The translations under genes and the position numbers were made by a program. Source: Pseudoalteromonas luteoviolacea NCIMB 1944 (GTDB lineage: Bacteria > Pseudomonadota > Gammaproteobacteria > Enterobacterales > Alteromonadaceae). Taken from it: a stretch of 64,000 nucleotides of DNA. The notes beneath the pieces were generated by a model, which did not search any database, was not told the DNA's origin, and was given only the letters and a program-made list of their open reading frames with translations. The DNA lies in assembly GCF_001625565.1 (NCBI RefSeq), contig NZ_AUXS01000018.1:61597-125596 (forward strand). The letters run 5' to 3'. Shown here in pieces: positions 7,087-16,210 of the stretch. Positions within the stretch are counted from its first letter, which is position 1; each line of letters begins with the position of its first letter.

Positions 7087-7598
7087 CGAAAAAATAACTT
7101 TAATGTTTGAAATCGCTAATATTATTAATTTATTTATTCTTGAGCATTTATCCATGTCAGATGACTAATATTTGACATGCTATGTCTTATACCGCGAGCA
7201 TAGAAGAGTGTGTAAGTAATAGGGTAAAGAAAAAGTAATATTTAAGACTAAGTACATTTTTATGAGCTCATCGCCAGCCCAGCTCAAATAACTAAAATTT
7301 TAAATTTGATACTCAGTTAGCCTATTAGAGTTATTCGCAACCATTATCGAGCTCTAATCGAGCGCCGTTTTCTTCCTATGGCTGTTAAACCAAGTATCTG
7401 AACAATATAACTTTTAAAATCATCAAACGTTAAGGGCCTAGCTCCTGCTTCAAAGAACTCGTTACACCACTTCGGTCATGCTAGTGCAAGTTAATTAAGC
7501 TCCAGTGTTATTTTCACAAAAAATATACATTTATATATGCATCGAGTTTATTTCAACGTCAATCGAAACTCTCTTTATAGAAAATAAAAGGATGACAC
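7087..7598. other. AT-rich intergenic region
   Basis: No convincing gene or repeat was found in these roughly 510 bases. The promoter of the following peptidase gene must lie in the right-hand part, and an AAGGATG ribosome-binding site ends it. Confidence 0.5.
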
Positions 7599-9251
7599 AT
7601 GTATAAGGTAAAATTGGCACTTTTGTGCTTATCGGTATTTGGATACTCACAGGCTGCTGCACACTCAAACGCCTCCGAGTATAATCGTTATGTGAATTTT
7701 AATTGGGGCGAATGCCCCAGCTCTTTTACCACCCCAGATAAGCGCAATCTCTGTTCCTTCGCGAAAGTCCCAGTTAACTGGGACAAACCAAATGACAAAC
7801 AAATAGATATTTTGGTCTCAAAATATCCAGCAAAAAGTAACCAACCCAAAGGCCAAATTTGGTTTTTACAAGGTGGGCCTGGTTATTCCGCAAGCTTTTA
7901 CGCCCAGCACTACGACACAACACTTGCCCAATACACACAAGATTATGATTTATACATCCTTGAACACCGCGGTGTGGGCTGGTCAACACATTTAGAGTGT
8001 CCAAACAAGCCTGGTGGCGACTACCAACAATATCAACAGTCGTGTTATGACGCACTCCATCAGAAATGGGGTGACGATTTATTTCACTTTAATACCACAG
8101 GTGCTGCACAAGACTTAGCCTACTCTATCGACAAAAGCCGAGCAACAAACTGGTTGCCTAGCTACGTTTATGGCGCATCATATGGAACGCTTTGGGCGCA
8201 ACGCTTTACTCAAGTAGCACCGCAGGGTGCCCAAGCGATTATTTTAGATTCCATCGTACCATCGAAAGGGTTTAGCTTGGATCTCTGGGATGAGAACTTT
8301 AATTATATATTTAGCGGATTGGCTGAATACTGTAACGCTGATCCCTTGTGTCAAAGCAAACTTGGCAATGATTCAGAGCATACGGTCAAAACATTGTTAA
8401 ATAAGGTTTATTCAAATTCCCACTGTCCGCAAACCAAGTTCAATCAAGATTCATTGCAAGCGCTATCCACATTACTCATGATGCGCTCTGTAGAAGGCGC
8501 GCTGATGCCGACTTATTATCGACTAGCGAGGTGTAATAGTGACGATGTTATTGCCCTTGATAACCTACATCAATTTATTTTTGAAGGTACTGGTCGTAAA
8601 CTACTCGAGTTGCAGCCCAAACCAAAAAACGACTTCTCTCAGGTATTGTCCAGCCTCATTGTTCACAACGAGATAAGCCAAGAACATAGATCCCTTGAGG
8701 CGCGCCTCAACTACTGCAAAGATGCGGTATCTTGTATTCCTAAAGCACTGCTGTACAGCCGCTATATTCAAAAGGCGGTATGGGGAAACAAATATCGTAG
8801 TCAGTTTACCTATACTGACGTTCACCATTACATCCCGACACTCATGCTCAATGGTGATTTAGATCCACAAACGCCGCATAGTTACGCTCACGACTTTATG
8901 CGGACTTTTACCAACATAAACCAGCGTTACGTTGAATTCCCACAAATCCCACATGCCGTGATCTTTGAATCCCCTGCTGATACAAATACAGGCAATAACT
9001 GCGGAGTTGATGTAATGCAAAGCTTTCTGAACAATATATGGCAACAACCAAATACTGATTGCATTGCAAAATTGCATGGTCTCAATTTCAACTTGCCACC
9101 ATTTGAAAGTACATTGCTGTTTGGAACCGAGAATGCATACGATGGCAGTGCACAAGTTATGACACTGGATTCATTAACAAGGCTACGAGATGCGCACCCA
9201 GAGAAGTTTTCGGCAGCCCGAGATACGTTAATGCGTGTATCAGATTTTTAG
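7599..9251 (+). CDS. Secreted alpha/beta-hydrolase peptidase (S33, TAP-like C-terminal domain)
   Basis: A signal peptide (about residues 1-21) leads into an S33-type hydrolase. The oxyanion motif LQGGPGYSASF is near residue 90, EHRGVGWS follows, and the nucleophile elbow YGASYGTLWAQR puts the catalytic Ser near 193. The C-terminal TAP-like part carries NGDLDPQTP (Asp near 420) and IPHAVIF (His near 451). The family includes tripeptidyl and proline aminopeptidases that release N-terminal residues from peptides. At 550 aa it is typical in length. AAGGATG lies 4 nt before the ATG. Several Cys residues fit an exported enzyme. The neighbouring small peptide gene on the opposite strand could be chance or a substrate. 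Confidence 0.85.
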   Translation: MYKVKLALLCLSVFGYSQAAAHSNASEYNRYVNFNWGECPSSFTTPDKRNLCSFAKVPVNWDKPNDKQIDILVSKYPAKSNQPKGQIWFLQGGPGYSASFYAQHYDTTLAQYTQDYDLYILEHRGVGWSTHLECPNKPGGDYQQYQQSCYDALHQKWGDDLFHFNTTGAAQDLAYSIDKSRATNWLPSYVYGASYGTLWAQRFTQVAPQGAQAIILDSIVPSKGFSLDLWDENFNYIFSGLAEYCNADPLCQSKLGNDSEHTVKTLLNKVYSNSHCPQTKFNQDSLQALSTLLMMRSVEGALMPTYYRLARCNSDDVIALDNLHQFIFEGTGRKLLELQPKPKNDFSQVLSSLIVHNEISQEHRSLEARLNYCKDAVSCIPKALLYSRYIQKAVWGNKYRSQFTYTDVHHYIPTLMLNGDLDPQTPHSYAHDFMRTFTNINQRYVEFPQIPHAVIFESPADTNTGNNCGVDVMQSFLNNIWQQPNTDCIAKLHGLNFNLPPFESTLLFGTENAYDGSAQVMTLDSLTRLRDAHPEKFSAARDTLMRVSDF

Positions 9252-9265
9252 AAACTGATCAGATG

Positions 9266-9286
9266 AAGACGCCAATATGGCGTCTT
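9266..9286. terminator. Bidirectional terminator between convergent genes
   Basis: AAGACGCC and GGCGTCTT form a perfect 8-bp stem with an AATAT loop, 15 bp after the S33 peptidase stop and 9 bp from the stop of the opposing small peptide gene. It is followed on the plus strand by TTCG, so the U-tail is short. Confidence 0.65.
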
Positions 9287-9294
9287 TCGCAATA

Positions 9295-9477
9295 CTAGCA
9301 ACGACGTGAGCCACAAGCGCGGCAAGTCAAAGTCGCAGGACATTTTTTGCCAGTAATATCACAACCAAAATCTGAGTGAGCACGGCCACCTGCCACATTT
9401 GGTGTGTTTTGTTTTTCGAGCTCGTTATTAAGCTGTGTAAGTTGTTTGAAGTTTCTTTTTTTCAATTTAAGTTTCAT
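9295..9477 (-). CDS. RiPP precursor-like peptide (leader, VAGG, Cys-rich core)
   Basis: This 60-aa peptide begins MKLKLKKRNFKQLTQLNNEL, the Lys/Leu-rich leader style of class I lanthipeptide-like precursors with double-glycine leaders. The sequence NVAGG at residues 27-31 looks like the cleavage site. The remaining 29 residues contain five Cys (FGCD, KKCP, LTCR, RACG and the last residue) plus several Ser and Thr. The ATG is preceded by AAGGAAA at good spacing, so it is likely translated. No dehydratase, cyclase, radical-SAM or peptidase-containing ABC transporter gene is nearby, so it is an orphan here. Alternatives are a small metal-binding or disulfide-rich peptide. Confidence 0.6.
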   Translation of the reverse strand: MKLKLKKRNFKQLTQLNNELEKQNTPNVAGGRAHSDFGCDITGKKCPATLTCRACGSRRC

Positions 9478-9677
9478 TTTTAATTTCCTTTTGTTTACTT
9501 TTTAACCTTCACGTTACACTACCAGACAATCCTCTTAGTCTCAATATAGGTAATAAACGTATTCTCTACTGTTATTTAACGTTACAAATTTACCGCCGAC
9601 TCATCGAATAAAACGTACTATATTTTCACTTTCCCTTTATACTCTTTTGGTTGTGAGTAAAAAACGCGCGTATAAAA

Positions 9678-11099
9678 ATGAAAACTATCAACTCTGTAGC
9701 AAGTATCTTGACGGCGCTAAGCGTCGTAACTCATCAAGCCTCGGCTAAGGAAAATGTCGAGGACATATTTAAAAATAACTGTGCATCTTGCCACGGTGCT
9801 CAGTTACAAGGGGCTATGGCAGGCTCGCTGCTCGATACGCAGTGGCTTACTGATGGCTCGGATAAAGCTTTAGCAAACGCCATAAAAAATGGTCTACTCG
9901 ATCGCGGAATGCCTGCTTTTGGGCATACCTTGTCTGAGCAAGCTATTCGAACCTTAGTCGTGTATATTCGTGAAACAAGTTATAATGCCGACACCGCAAA
10001 ACTAAAAGCGCCCACTTTAAGCAAACAATTCAAAACAAACCGTCACAATGTTTATACTCGAGAAGTACTTTCAAGCAAAGGTATTATTTGGGCTATGGAC
10101 TTTTTACCTGATGGAAGCTTGATATATACACTTCGCCAAGGCGAATTATGGCGTGTTGACGCCAAAGGCAATCGCACACAAATCAAAAATACGCCCACAG
10201 TCTGGCATCGCGGACAAGGTGGCATGCTCGATGTGCTTCCTGACCCTGATTATGAAAAAAACGGCTGGATATATCTGTCCTACAGTAAAAAAACCGGCCA
10301 AAACAAGGCGGGGCGTGACATCGGGATCACAGCCATTGTTCGCGGAAAAATAAAAAACGGCCAATGGGCAGAACAACAAACCTTATTTGAAGCGCCAAAA
10401 CACACACATAAAAACCGTGGCTGGCACTTTGGTTCGCGTTTTGCCATTGATAGAGAATACCTCTATTTTACCAACGGAGACGAAGGTCATCAGGATGATG
10501 CGCAAGATCTGACAACCCAAAATGGTAAAGTTCACCGTATTTATAAAGATGGTCGAATTCCAAAAGACAATCCTTTTTACAACAAAAAAGATAGTCTCAA
10601 AACAATCTGGACCTATGGTAACCGCAACCCACAAGGTTTAGTTAAACACCCTAAAACCAACCAAATTTGGTCAACTGAGCATGGTCCTAGAGGAGGTGAT
10701 GAACTCAACTTGATCAGCAAGGGCGTAAACTACGGATGGCCAAAGACTACATTTGGTATGAACTATGACGGCTCGCCTATTACACCTCATACGGAACTAC
10801 CGGGTATGCAATTGCCCGTTCACCAATGGACGCCTTCCATTGCTGTTGCAGGCATGAACTTTTATACAGGGAGTCAGTTTAAACACTGGCAGGGAGACCT
10901 TTTTGTTGGCAGCCTTGCAAAAAAACAACTGCATCGAATAAGAATCAAGGACAACCAAGTTATTGAAGATGAGATAATTCTGAAAGGACTTGGTCGAATT
11001 AGGGACGTTATCACCGCACCATCAGGCGAACTGTTTATTACTGTGAATGACCGTAATAGCAACACGAGCAAAATAGTTGCATTGAGTGCACAGAAATAA
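9678..11099 (+). CDS. Cytochrome c / PQQ-dependent sugar dehydrogenase fusion
   Basis: After a signal peptide the protein carries one haem c site, C35-A-S-C-H39, with a likely distal Met in LDRGMPAFG, forming a domain to about residue 115. The rest is a soluble glucose/aldose dehydrogenase beta-propeller: WAMDFLPDGSLIYT, HRGQGGMLDV, WHFGSRFAI, WTYGNRNPQGL, EHGPRGGDELN and WTPSIAVAGMNFY. These supply the catalytic His, PQQ-contacting Arg and Ca-site residues of the family. It should oxidise aldose sugars in the periplasm and pass electrons through its own haem to the respiratory chain. The length fits a cytochrome fused to a dehydrogenase. Confidence 0.88.
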   Translation: MKTINSVASILTALSVVTHQASAKENVEDIFKNNCASCHGAQLQGAMAGSLLDTQWLTDGSDKALANAIKNGLLDRGMPAFGHTLSEQAIRTLVVYIRETSYNADTAKLKAPTLSKQFKTNRHNVYTREVLSSKGIIWAMDFLPDGSLIYTLRQGELWRVDAKGNRTQIKNTPTVWHRGQGGMLDVLPDPDYEKNGWIYLSYSKKTGQNKAGRDIGITAIVRGKIKNGQWAEQQTLFEAPKHTHKNRGWHFGSRFAIDREYLYFTNGDEGHQDDAQDLTTQNGKVHRIYKDGRIPKDNPFYNKKDSLKTIWTYGNRNPQGLVKHPKTNQIWSTEHGPRGGDELNLISKGVNYGWPKTTFGMNYDGSPITPHTELPGMQLPVHQWTPSIAVAGMNFYTGSQFKHWQGDLFVGSLAKKQLHRIRIKDNQVIEDEIILKGLGRIRDVITAPSGELFITVNDRNSNTSKIVALSAQK

Positions 11100-11152
11100 C
11101 TGAAGTTGGTAGCGTTGCTGCAAAGCACGCTGCCTTTAGCCGCTTTGATTTA

Positions 11153-12976
11153 TTATGATAATTTAAAAAATGACGCGGATGTACGCAGCCTCATAGACAA
11201 TTCAACAACCTCTTTGACTGAATTAGACAAGTCGTTACTGGCCTGCGTCGAACGCTTTGTTGTTGCATCAACAGCTTCAACAGTTTGATTAATTTGATTG
11301 AGCCCCGTTTCTTGCTGCTTCGAAATAGACATAATGTTTTGCACAAAATGAGATGTTTTATTGGCTGCGGGGATGATGGTCTCCAACTGTTTACCTGCAT
11401 TTTCAGCTAAGCTAACGCTATTGACAGCGGTTTTGCCAATTCGCTCCGATGCATTTTGACAGCGCTCAGCCAGTTTACGGACTTCACTTGCTACAACAGC
11501 AAACCCTTTACCGTGCACTCCTGCGCGAGACGCTTCAATAGTCGCGTTCAAAGCGAGTAAATTTGTTTGATAGGCAATCTCATCGATGATCTTCACTTGC
11601 TCGGCAATGGTCTTCATTGCGTTTATCGTTGTTTTCACCTTTTGTCCCCCATCGTTTGCTTCCTGTGTCGTATTAATTGCGACCTGCTCCGTGGCAAGCG
11701 CATATTCACTATTCGCTTTGATTGATTCGCTAATAGAGGTCACGGCTTGCTTTGTGTCCGCGACACTTTGCTCTTGAGACATCGCAGTGGACTCCATTTC
11801 TTTTGCTGTGCGAATAACTAACGAGGAGAATTGCTCGAGTGCCGTTGCACTTTGCTTCACCTCGAATACGACTGTTTTAAACTGCTTAGCCATGCCTTTT
11901 AACGCACGTATTAACCTGGCAGTCTCGCTATTACCGGTTACTTTTCTCTTGAAGTGCAAATGGCCTTGTGCCAACGCATTTGCAATGGAAACAGCCTCAT
12001 TTATCGGCCCCGTGATAGAACGAGAAATAATAACAGCCAATAAAATTGCAGCTAAAAGACTAAACACACTTACCCAGATCACAAAGTTTTGAGATACCCT
12101 GTTGTCTTTTTGTAGTATCGGTCCTAATTCATCCTGCTTATCTTTAATATTCAATTTTAAAGATTCAATTTTACGTGCTGCTTGTTGGCCTATAACATCT
12201 AATCGCTCTCTTTTGAGGGCATTACGTTTATTAATAACATCAACGAGTTCTGTAAAGCGGTTCATATACCTAGGTGCAAGACTGCGCACGTTGACAAAAT
12301 GTCGCCGCCGTATCTCATTTTGCAACTGTTCATCTAATTCTTTGAGGTTTCCTAAAAATACGCTGTACTCTCTGTTAACTTGCTCAACATCCTCACTGTC
12401 ATTGCTATCCAAAAATTTGATCACGTGTAGCCTCACTAACAATAAACTTCGAAGTGCCAAAGACGCGTAAAATGCGGCCTCCATGTCATTGTCTTGGCGC
12501 GCGCTAAGTAATACCCGAGACAAATCTTGCTCCATCAAAGGCCCCATTTTGTTCAAGCTGTTGTGTACAATTTCATTGCGCTGTGCAATTTTTTCTTCAA
12601 CTTTCGAAAACGTATTGGCGTATTGTGTTGCGAGATTTTCCACATCTATGAAAGTTTGTATTTGTTCATTGCTAGTTGCATCATGGTGAGCATTCGCCAA
12701 TAGTTCATTCAGCGTTGCCATTCGTGTGCGCTCTTCTTGCAGAGCTGTCTGGCTGCCTGTATTGATATAATGAAGCGCAGCGATTCTAATCGTAAGTAAA
12801 TTTGCTTGAACGCGCCCTGCGTTATTGGTGTTTCTTGCTAATGAACGGTACTCTTTAAACCCATCAGCTGCAGTATTAAGTGCCTGAACAGACACTAAAA
12901 CTGCACAACTAAACAAAAGCAATAACACACAAAAACCTAAACCAAGCCGACTCGATATTTTAAGCTGTGCAAACAT
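11153..12976 (-). CDS. Methyl-accepting chemotaxis protein with HBM-type sensor domain
   Basis: The 607-aa protein has the chemoreceptor order. TM1 is at about 12-32, a periplasmic helical domain at about 40-285, TM2 at about 297-317, HAMP at about 318-370, and a signalling domain whose hairpin tip reads EIAYQTNLLALNATIEASRA then GVHGKGFAVVASEVRKLAER. The sensor shows repeated helical motifs (SLARNTNNAGRVQANLL and ALRSLLLVRLHVIKFL) typical of helical bimodular (HBM) domains, which in other bacteria bind TCA intermediates or polyamines. It lacks a C-terminal CheR/CheB pentapeptide. The tip has Ser, Val and His where most receptors have Ala, Glu and Gln, still within family variation. The ligand is unknown. 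Confidence 0.9.
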   Translation of the reverse strand: MFAQLKISSRLGLGFCVLLLLFSCAVLVSVQALNTAADGFKEYRSLARNTNNAGRVQANLLTIRIAALHYINTGSQTALQEERTRMATLNELLANAHHDATSNEQIQTFIDVENLATQYANTFSKVEEKIAQRNEIVHNSLNKMGPLMEQDLSRVLLSARQDNDMEAAFYASLALRSLLLVRLHVIKFLDSNDSEDVEQVNREYSVFLGNLKELDEQLQNEIRRRHFVNVRSLAPRYMNRFTELVDVINKRNALKRERLDVIGQQAARKIESLKLNIKDKQDELGPILQKDNRVSQNFVIWVSVFSLLAAILLAVIISRSITGPINEAVSIANALAQGHLHFKRKVTGNSETARLIRALKGMAKQFKTVVFEVKQSATALEQFSSLVIRTAKEMESTAMSQEQSVADTKQAVTSISESIKANSEYALATEQVAINTTQEANDGGQKVKTTINAMKTIAEQVKIIDEIAYQTNLLALNATIEASRAGVHGKGFAVVASEVRKLAERCQNASERIGKTAVNSVSLAENAGKQLETIIPAANKTSHFVQNIMSISKQQETGLNQINQTVEAVDATTKRSTQASNDLSNSVKEVVELSMRLRTSASFFKLS

Positions 12977-13113
12977 ATCAACCTACTGGTATATCCATAC
13001 CTTTGGTATACAGTTCTAAAAATATAATACAACGGCTTCACATTGCTGACTTTTATTGTAAAAACCTCATTAATCTACTTACTTTTAAATTTAAAAATAC
13101 CCTCAAAAATGAG

Positions 13114-13593
13114 TTAACACGCGCTATTTAGTTCTTTTTGCTTGGTGGAGCTTATTTCAATACAGACCTTTTCAGTAGGAGCGAGAACCGTTGCAATGCC
13201 AAACACAACCTCTTCTTTTCTTTGATTGCTACATTGGCAATCGATGATCAATGAACCATGTTGAAAATCTTTGTCAATTACAGTTACTTTTGTGGTGATT
13301 ACATCTCCTACTACAACAGGTAAAGCAAATTTTAGATCTTGTGAGAGGTAAACCGCTCCAGGCCCCGGAAGTTGAGCGCTTATTACCGCGGTGATCTGCG
13401 CAGCAGTCCAAGCTCCCTGTACGACAGCCCCCTGGAAAGCCATATTGCTAGCATATTCTTTTGCCAAATTATCAAGACTTTCCTCTTCAGACAGTATGCT
13501 TAAGTCTTGGATATCACTCAATTGCACCTGCCGAATACGCATTGCACTCTGGCCTATTTCAATGTCTTCAAAAACAACATTCTCTAGTTTCAT
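13114..13593 (-). CDS. MaoC-like hotdog-fold protein lacking the hydratase catalytic dyad
   Basis: The protein follows the MaoC/PhaJ outline: an N-terminal FEDIEIGQSA, a helix, and then AVVQGAWTAAQITAVIS and GAVYLSQDLKFALPVVVGD. Family hydratases add water across enoyl-CoA using an Asp and His in a D-x-N-P-x-H loop, and usually have an HG in the following helix. Here that loop reads SILSEEESLDNLAKEYAS and the later position is QG, so the dyad appears absent. It is probably a CoA-thioester binding or degenerate hydratase. The gene is monocistronic; AGGGT lies upstream of the ATG at 13593. Confidence 0.7.
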   Translation of the reverse strand: MKLENVVFEDIEIGQSAMRIRQVQLSDIQDLSILSEEESLDNLAKEYASNMAFQGAVVQGAWTAAQITAVISAQLPGPGAVYLSQDLKFALPVVVGDVITTKVTVIDKDFQHGSLIIDCQCSNQRKEEVVFGIATVLAPTEKVCIEISSTKQKELNSAC

Positions 13594-13744
13594 TTTTTAC
13601 CCTGTCATCTAGACGCAATTATCAATATAGCTCTCTGACGCTATGACTATTATTGCCTCAATTGACTCAGTCCTTGAGACATGCACCAGAGATGTTGAAG
13701 CGCATAATATAATCATGATTTAAAGAATATTTTCCGATACTGGC

Positions 13745-13864
13745 TTATTTATTTCCCATTGTACCTATAACCCGGTCACCAACTTGACCATGCATTTTGC
13801 CAAGTGCACAAACCGTACCTTGTTGACCTCTAGTGCTAATCGCTTTCGCTGCAAAATCGGCCAT
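13745..13864 (-). pseudogene. Possible remnant of a small gene (39 codons, nonsense codon upstream)
   Basis: A minus-strand frame reads MADFAAKAISTRGQQGTVCA and then LGKMHGQVGDRVIGTMGNK. Five codons upstream is an in-frame TAA preceded by ATG TCG AAG GAC, so an original 48-codon gene beginning MSKD may have been split by a nonsense mutation. No ribosome-binding site is evident. It is the only coding-like signal in the 529-bp gap 13594-14122, whose right end carries the promoter of the outer-membrane barrel gene. Confidence 0.25.
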
Positions 13865-14122
13865 CCGAGTCTCAATTTAGTCCTTCGACATATGTTTTTT
13901 GGTCTAACTACAGTATAAAAGCGAGACTTTTCATAAATAAGTCAGTTTATAGGGGTTACTTAGCTGGCAAATAAATAAGCAGTTTTATGAATATAAAATT
14001 AACGATAGGCCATTGAATAATAAAAATAATAATAAACTTTTTAACTTTATCGTTAGCGCTTTACATAGGCGTAATAAACAGTATGATTCGTTCCGATTCA
14101 AACAACACCTATAAGGAAGGAA

Positions 14123-14833
14123 ATGAAATTACTTGCCTTAGCATTATCAAGTGCTCTAATTTCAACAGCAACATTTGCTAGCGACACATTTAATTTTGAT
14201 TACGTTGGCGCAGGCTACGCCAAATTTAAGCTTAAAGAAGAAGATGGCGATGTCAGCTTAAATGGATTTACAGTAGAAGCGAGCAAACAGCTTAGCGAAA
14301 ACTGGGTTATCTCTGCGCAATATTTAGATACTTCAAAAGATATGGCTAAATCTAGTGTCGAAAAATATAGCAATGGAACTTATTCAACACATCTGGAATT
14401 TAACAATGACATTGCACAGTGGAATATAAACACAGCCTATATTATTCCCTTAGAAAACAATGCATTGTTAGAATTTGTTGGCTCAATTGGCCGCATTAAT
14501 ATGGATAATGATACTTTTATAGAGCAAACGATTGATTTTTCAGAAACTCATGGAGAAGAACGCTCACCTTTGCATGATCAATGGAGCTACGGCTCGCAAT
14601 ACCATTCAAGCACTTACGGTATCGAAGCAAATTACCACATTGCTCTTTTAGATAACCTTAGAGCCAGCGCAGGTCTTGGTTATCAACGCATTAAAGAAGC
14701 CGACGATAAGAATGAACTTGTCTATCAATTTGAATTAGCTTATGACATTACTAATGACTTTACTATCAGCGCAACTTACCGAAACGTAGATGTATACGAG
14801 AATCATTTTGTAACTGTTAGATATAACTTTTAA
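14123..14833 (+). CDS. Outer-membrane beta-barrel protein
   Basis: A signal peptide (cut near TFAS-D20) is followed by alternating polar and hydrophobic strands with many aromatic residues: FDYVGAGYAKFKL, LSENWVISAQYLD, WNINTAYIIPL, LRASAGLGYQRI and FTISATYRNVDVYE. The protein ends in the outer-membrane insertion signal VTVRYNF with a terminal Phe. About eight to ten strands fit a small porin or OmpA/OmpW-like barrel of 236 aa. The substrate is unknown. GGAAGGAAATG supplies the ribosome-binding site. The gene stands alone and has its own terminator. Confidence 0.8.
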   Translation: MKLLALALSSALISTATFASDTFNFDYVGAGYAKFKLKEEDGDVSLNGFTVEASKQLSENWVISAQYLDTSKDMAKSSVEKYSNGTYSTHLEFNNDIAQWNINTAYIIPLENNALLEFVGSIGRINMDNDTFIEQTIDFSETHGEERSPLHDQWSYGSQYHSSTYGIEANYHIALLDNLRASAGLGYQRIKEADDKNELVYQFELAYDITNDFTISATYRNVDVYENHFVTVRYNF

Positions 14834-14843
14834 ATGCACAGTG

Positions 14844-14880
14844 TAGTGGGAACAGTGCGTTCCCACTATGTTATCTTTTT
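14844..14880 (+). terminator. Rho-independent terminator of the barrel gene
   Basis: TAGTGGGAAC and GTTCCCACTA form a perfect 10-bp stem with a 5-nt loop, followed a few bases later by TTATCTTTTTG. It also lies just past the stop of the convergent MscS gene. Confidence 0.8.
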
Positions 14881-14883
14881 GTT

Positions 14884-15717
14884 CTAGGCACTTTTATCAA
14901 TAATATGTACATCTCTTTGAGGGAAAGGAATGGAAATATTGGCTTTGTCTAGCGCTGGTTTGATGGCTCTATTGGTAGCAAAATACACATCCCAGTAATC
15001 GTCAGTTTTGCACCAAACCCATATCGTCAAATCAATTGAATTGTCGCCATACCCCACCACACCAACAAAGGGGGCTGGCTCATTAAGTATTCTCTCGTCA
15101 CACTTCGCCATCTCCAATATAGCGCGCTCAGCTTCATCAACACTGTTGTTGTAACTGATCCCAACAGACAAATCGACTCGTCGAATGGGTTCATGTGTCA
15201 CATTGTTAACTTGCTCACTTGCTAAAGGCCCGTTAGGTAGAATAATACGGCGATTGTCTAAAGTGACTAAAAAAGTGCAAAATACATCAATAGCCTCAAC
15301 CACCCCCTCTTCACCCTGCGCAACAATATAGTCACCAACCTGAAAGGGTTTAAAAATGAGTATCAATACACCACCGGCAAAATTGGAAAGGCTTCCTTGT
15401 AGTGCTAAGCCCACAGCAAGCCCCGCCGCGCCCAAAATGGCAATAAATGAAGTCGTTTTAACACCTAACATAGAGATCACTGATATAAACAAACACGCTT
15501 TGAGTAACACAGTAGCGACACTACTGAGCCATTTTCTCAATGAGATATTGAAGTCTTTCTTTTCTAGTAAGTAGTCTATTGCGTTACCAACAAGCGAAAT
15601 AAGCCAAAGACCCACTATCAAGGTAATAATTGCAAGCGCCAGTTTCGGTGCGAAATTAACGACATGCTCAGTGACTAAGTCCATTACTTTTTGCGGATCA
15701 AACGAAGATGTGTCCAT
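14884..15717 (-). CDS. mscS: Small-conductance mechanosensitive channel, MscS family
   Basis: The 277-aa protein matches a minimal MscS. There are three N-terminal membrane helices (TM3 around AILGAAGLAVGLALQGSLSN, the Gly/Ala-rich pore helix). The beta domain carries GDYIVAQGEEGVVEAID and RRIILPNGPLASEQVNNVTH, and the C-terminal alpha/beta vestibule ends in PFPQRDVHII. It opens when the membrane is stretched by hypo-osmotic shock and releases solutes. GGGGG precedes the ATG at 15717. It is transcribed alone. Confidence 0.92.
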   Translation of the reverse strand: MDTSSFDPQKVMDLVTEHVVNFAPKLALAIITLIVGLWLISLVGNAIDYLLEKKDFNISLRKWLSSVATVLLKACLFISVISMLGVKTTSFIAILGAAGLAVGLALQGSLSNFAGGVLILIFKPFQVGDYIVAQGEEGVVEAIDVFCTFLVTLDNRRIILPNGPLASEQVNNVTHEPIRRVDLSVGISYNNSVDEAERAILEMAKCDERILNEPAPFVGVVGYGDNSIDLTIWVWCKTDDYWDVYFATNRAIKPALDKANISIPFPQRDVHIIDKSA

Positions 15718-16210
15718 AAGAACCCCCTTAAATTAAACCTTAAGGATTAAGCTTAGTTAAAAAAATGAAATTAAAAATGAATTTTTATAGAACAAATGTT
15801 CAAAGTAAAAGAAATACAGCCAATATCGGTCCCAACATCATTGTACAGCAGATATGCCCTGCGCCTTTTAGGTTAGCTGCGTTCTTGTTAAGAGGCTTTG
15901 AAACTTAAAAACACCAATGGGCAACAAAATCTGTACAAATAGTCCTTTGCAAGGTTTACCCTGTTAGGTTTGTGAGCCAACATTCACGCACAAAGTTTGA
16001 TAAATGACTCCTCACCCCAACAACCTCGCAGACTTGATTTAACACCCAAGTACGTCTTTTAAATCAACTGCTCACCTAAATCACTGTTTATCAATCACCT
16101 TTTTATCACAGCTTTTCGCTTTCACAGTCCTAGTGTAATCCCATGTAATTTTTGCAATTAACAAGTTATGCAAAAATATTAACAACATTCAAATACCGTC
16201 AGAGAATATT
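15718..16210. other. Divergent intergenic region (493 bp)
   Basis: It holds the promoters of mscS (minus) and the di-haem cytochrome gene (plus). Short frames can be read in the middle, but none has a start with a ribosome-binding site, and no repeat or RNA gene was recognised. Confidence 0.5.

Noticed and set aside
15940..16060. Short protein-like frames in the mscS/cytochrome intergenic region
   Set aside because: They are under 40 codons, have no start with a ribosome-binding site, and do not continue in frame; they are indistinguishable from chance.
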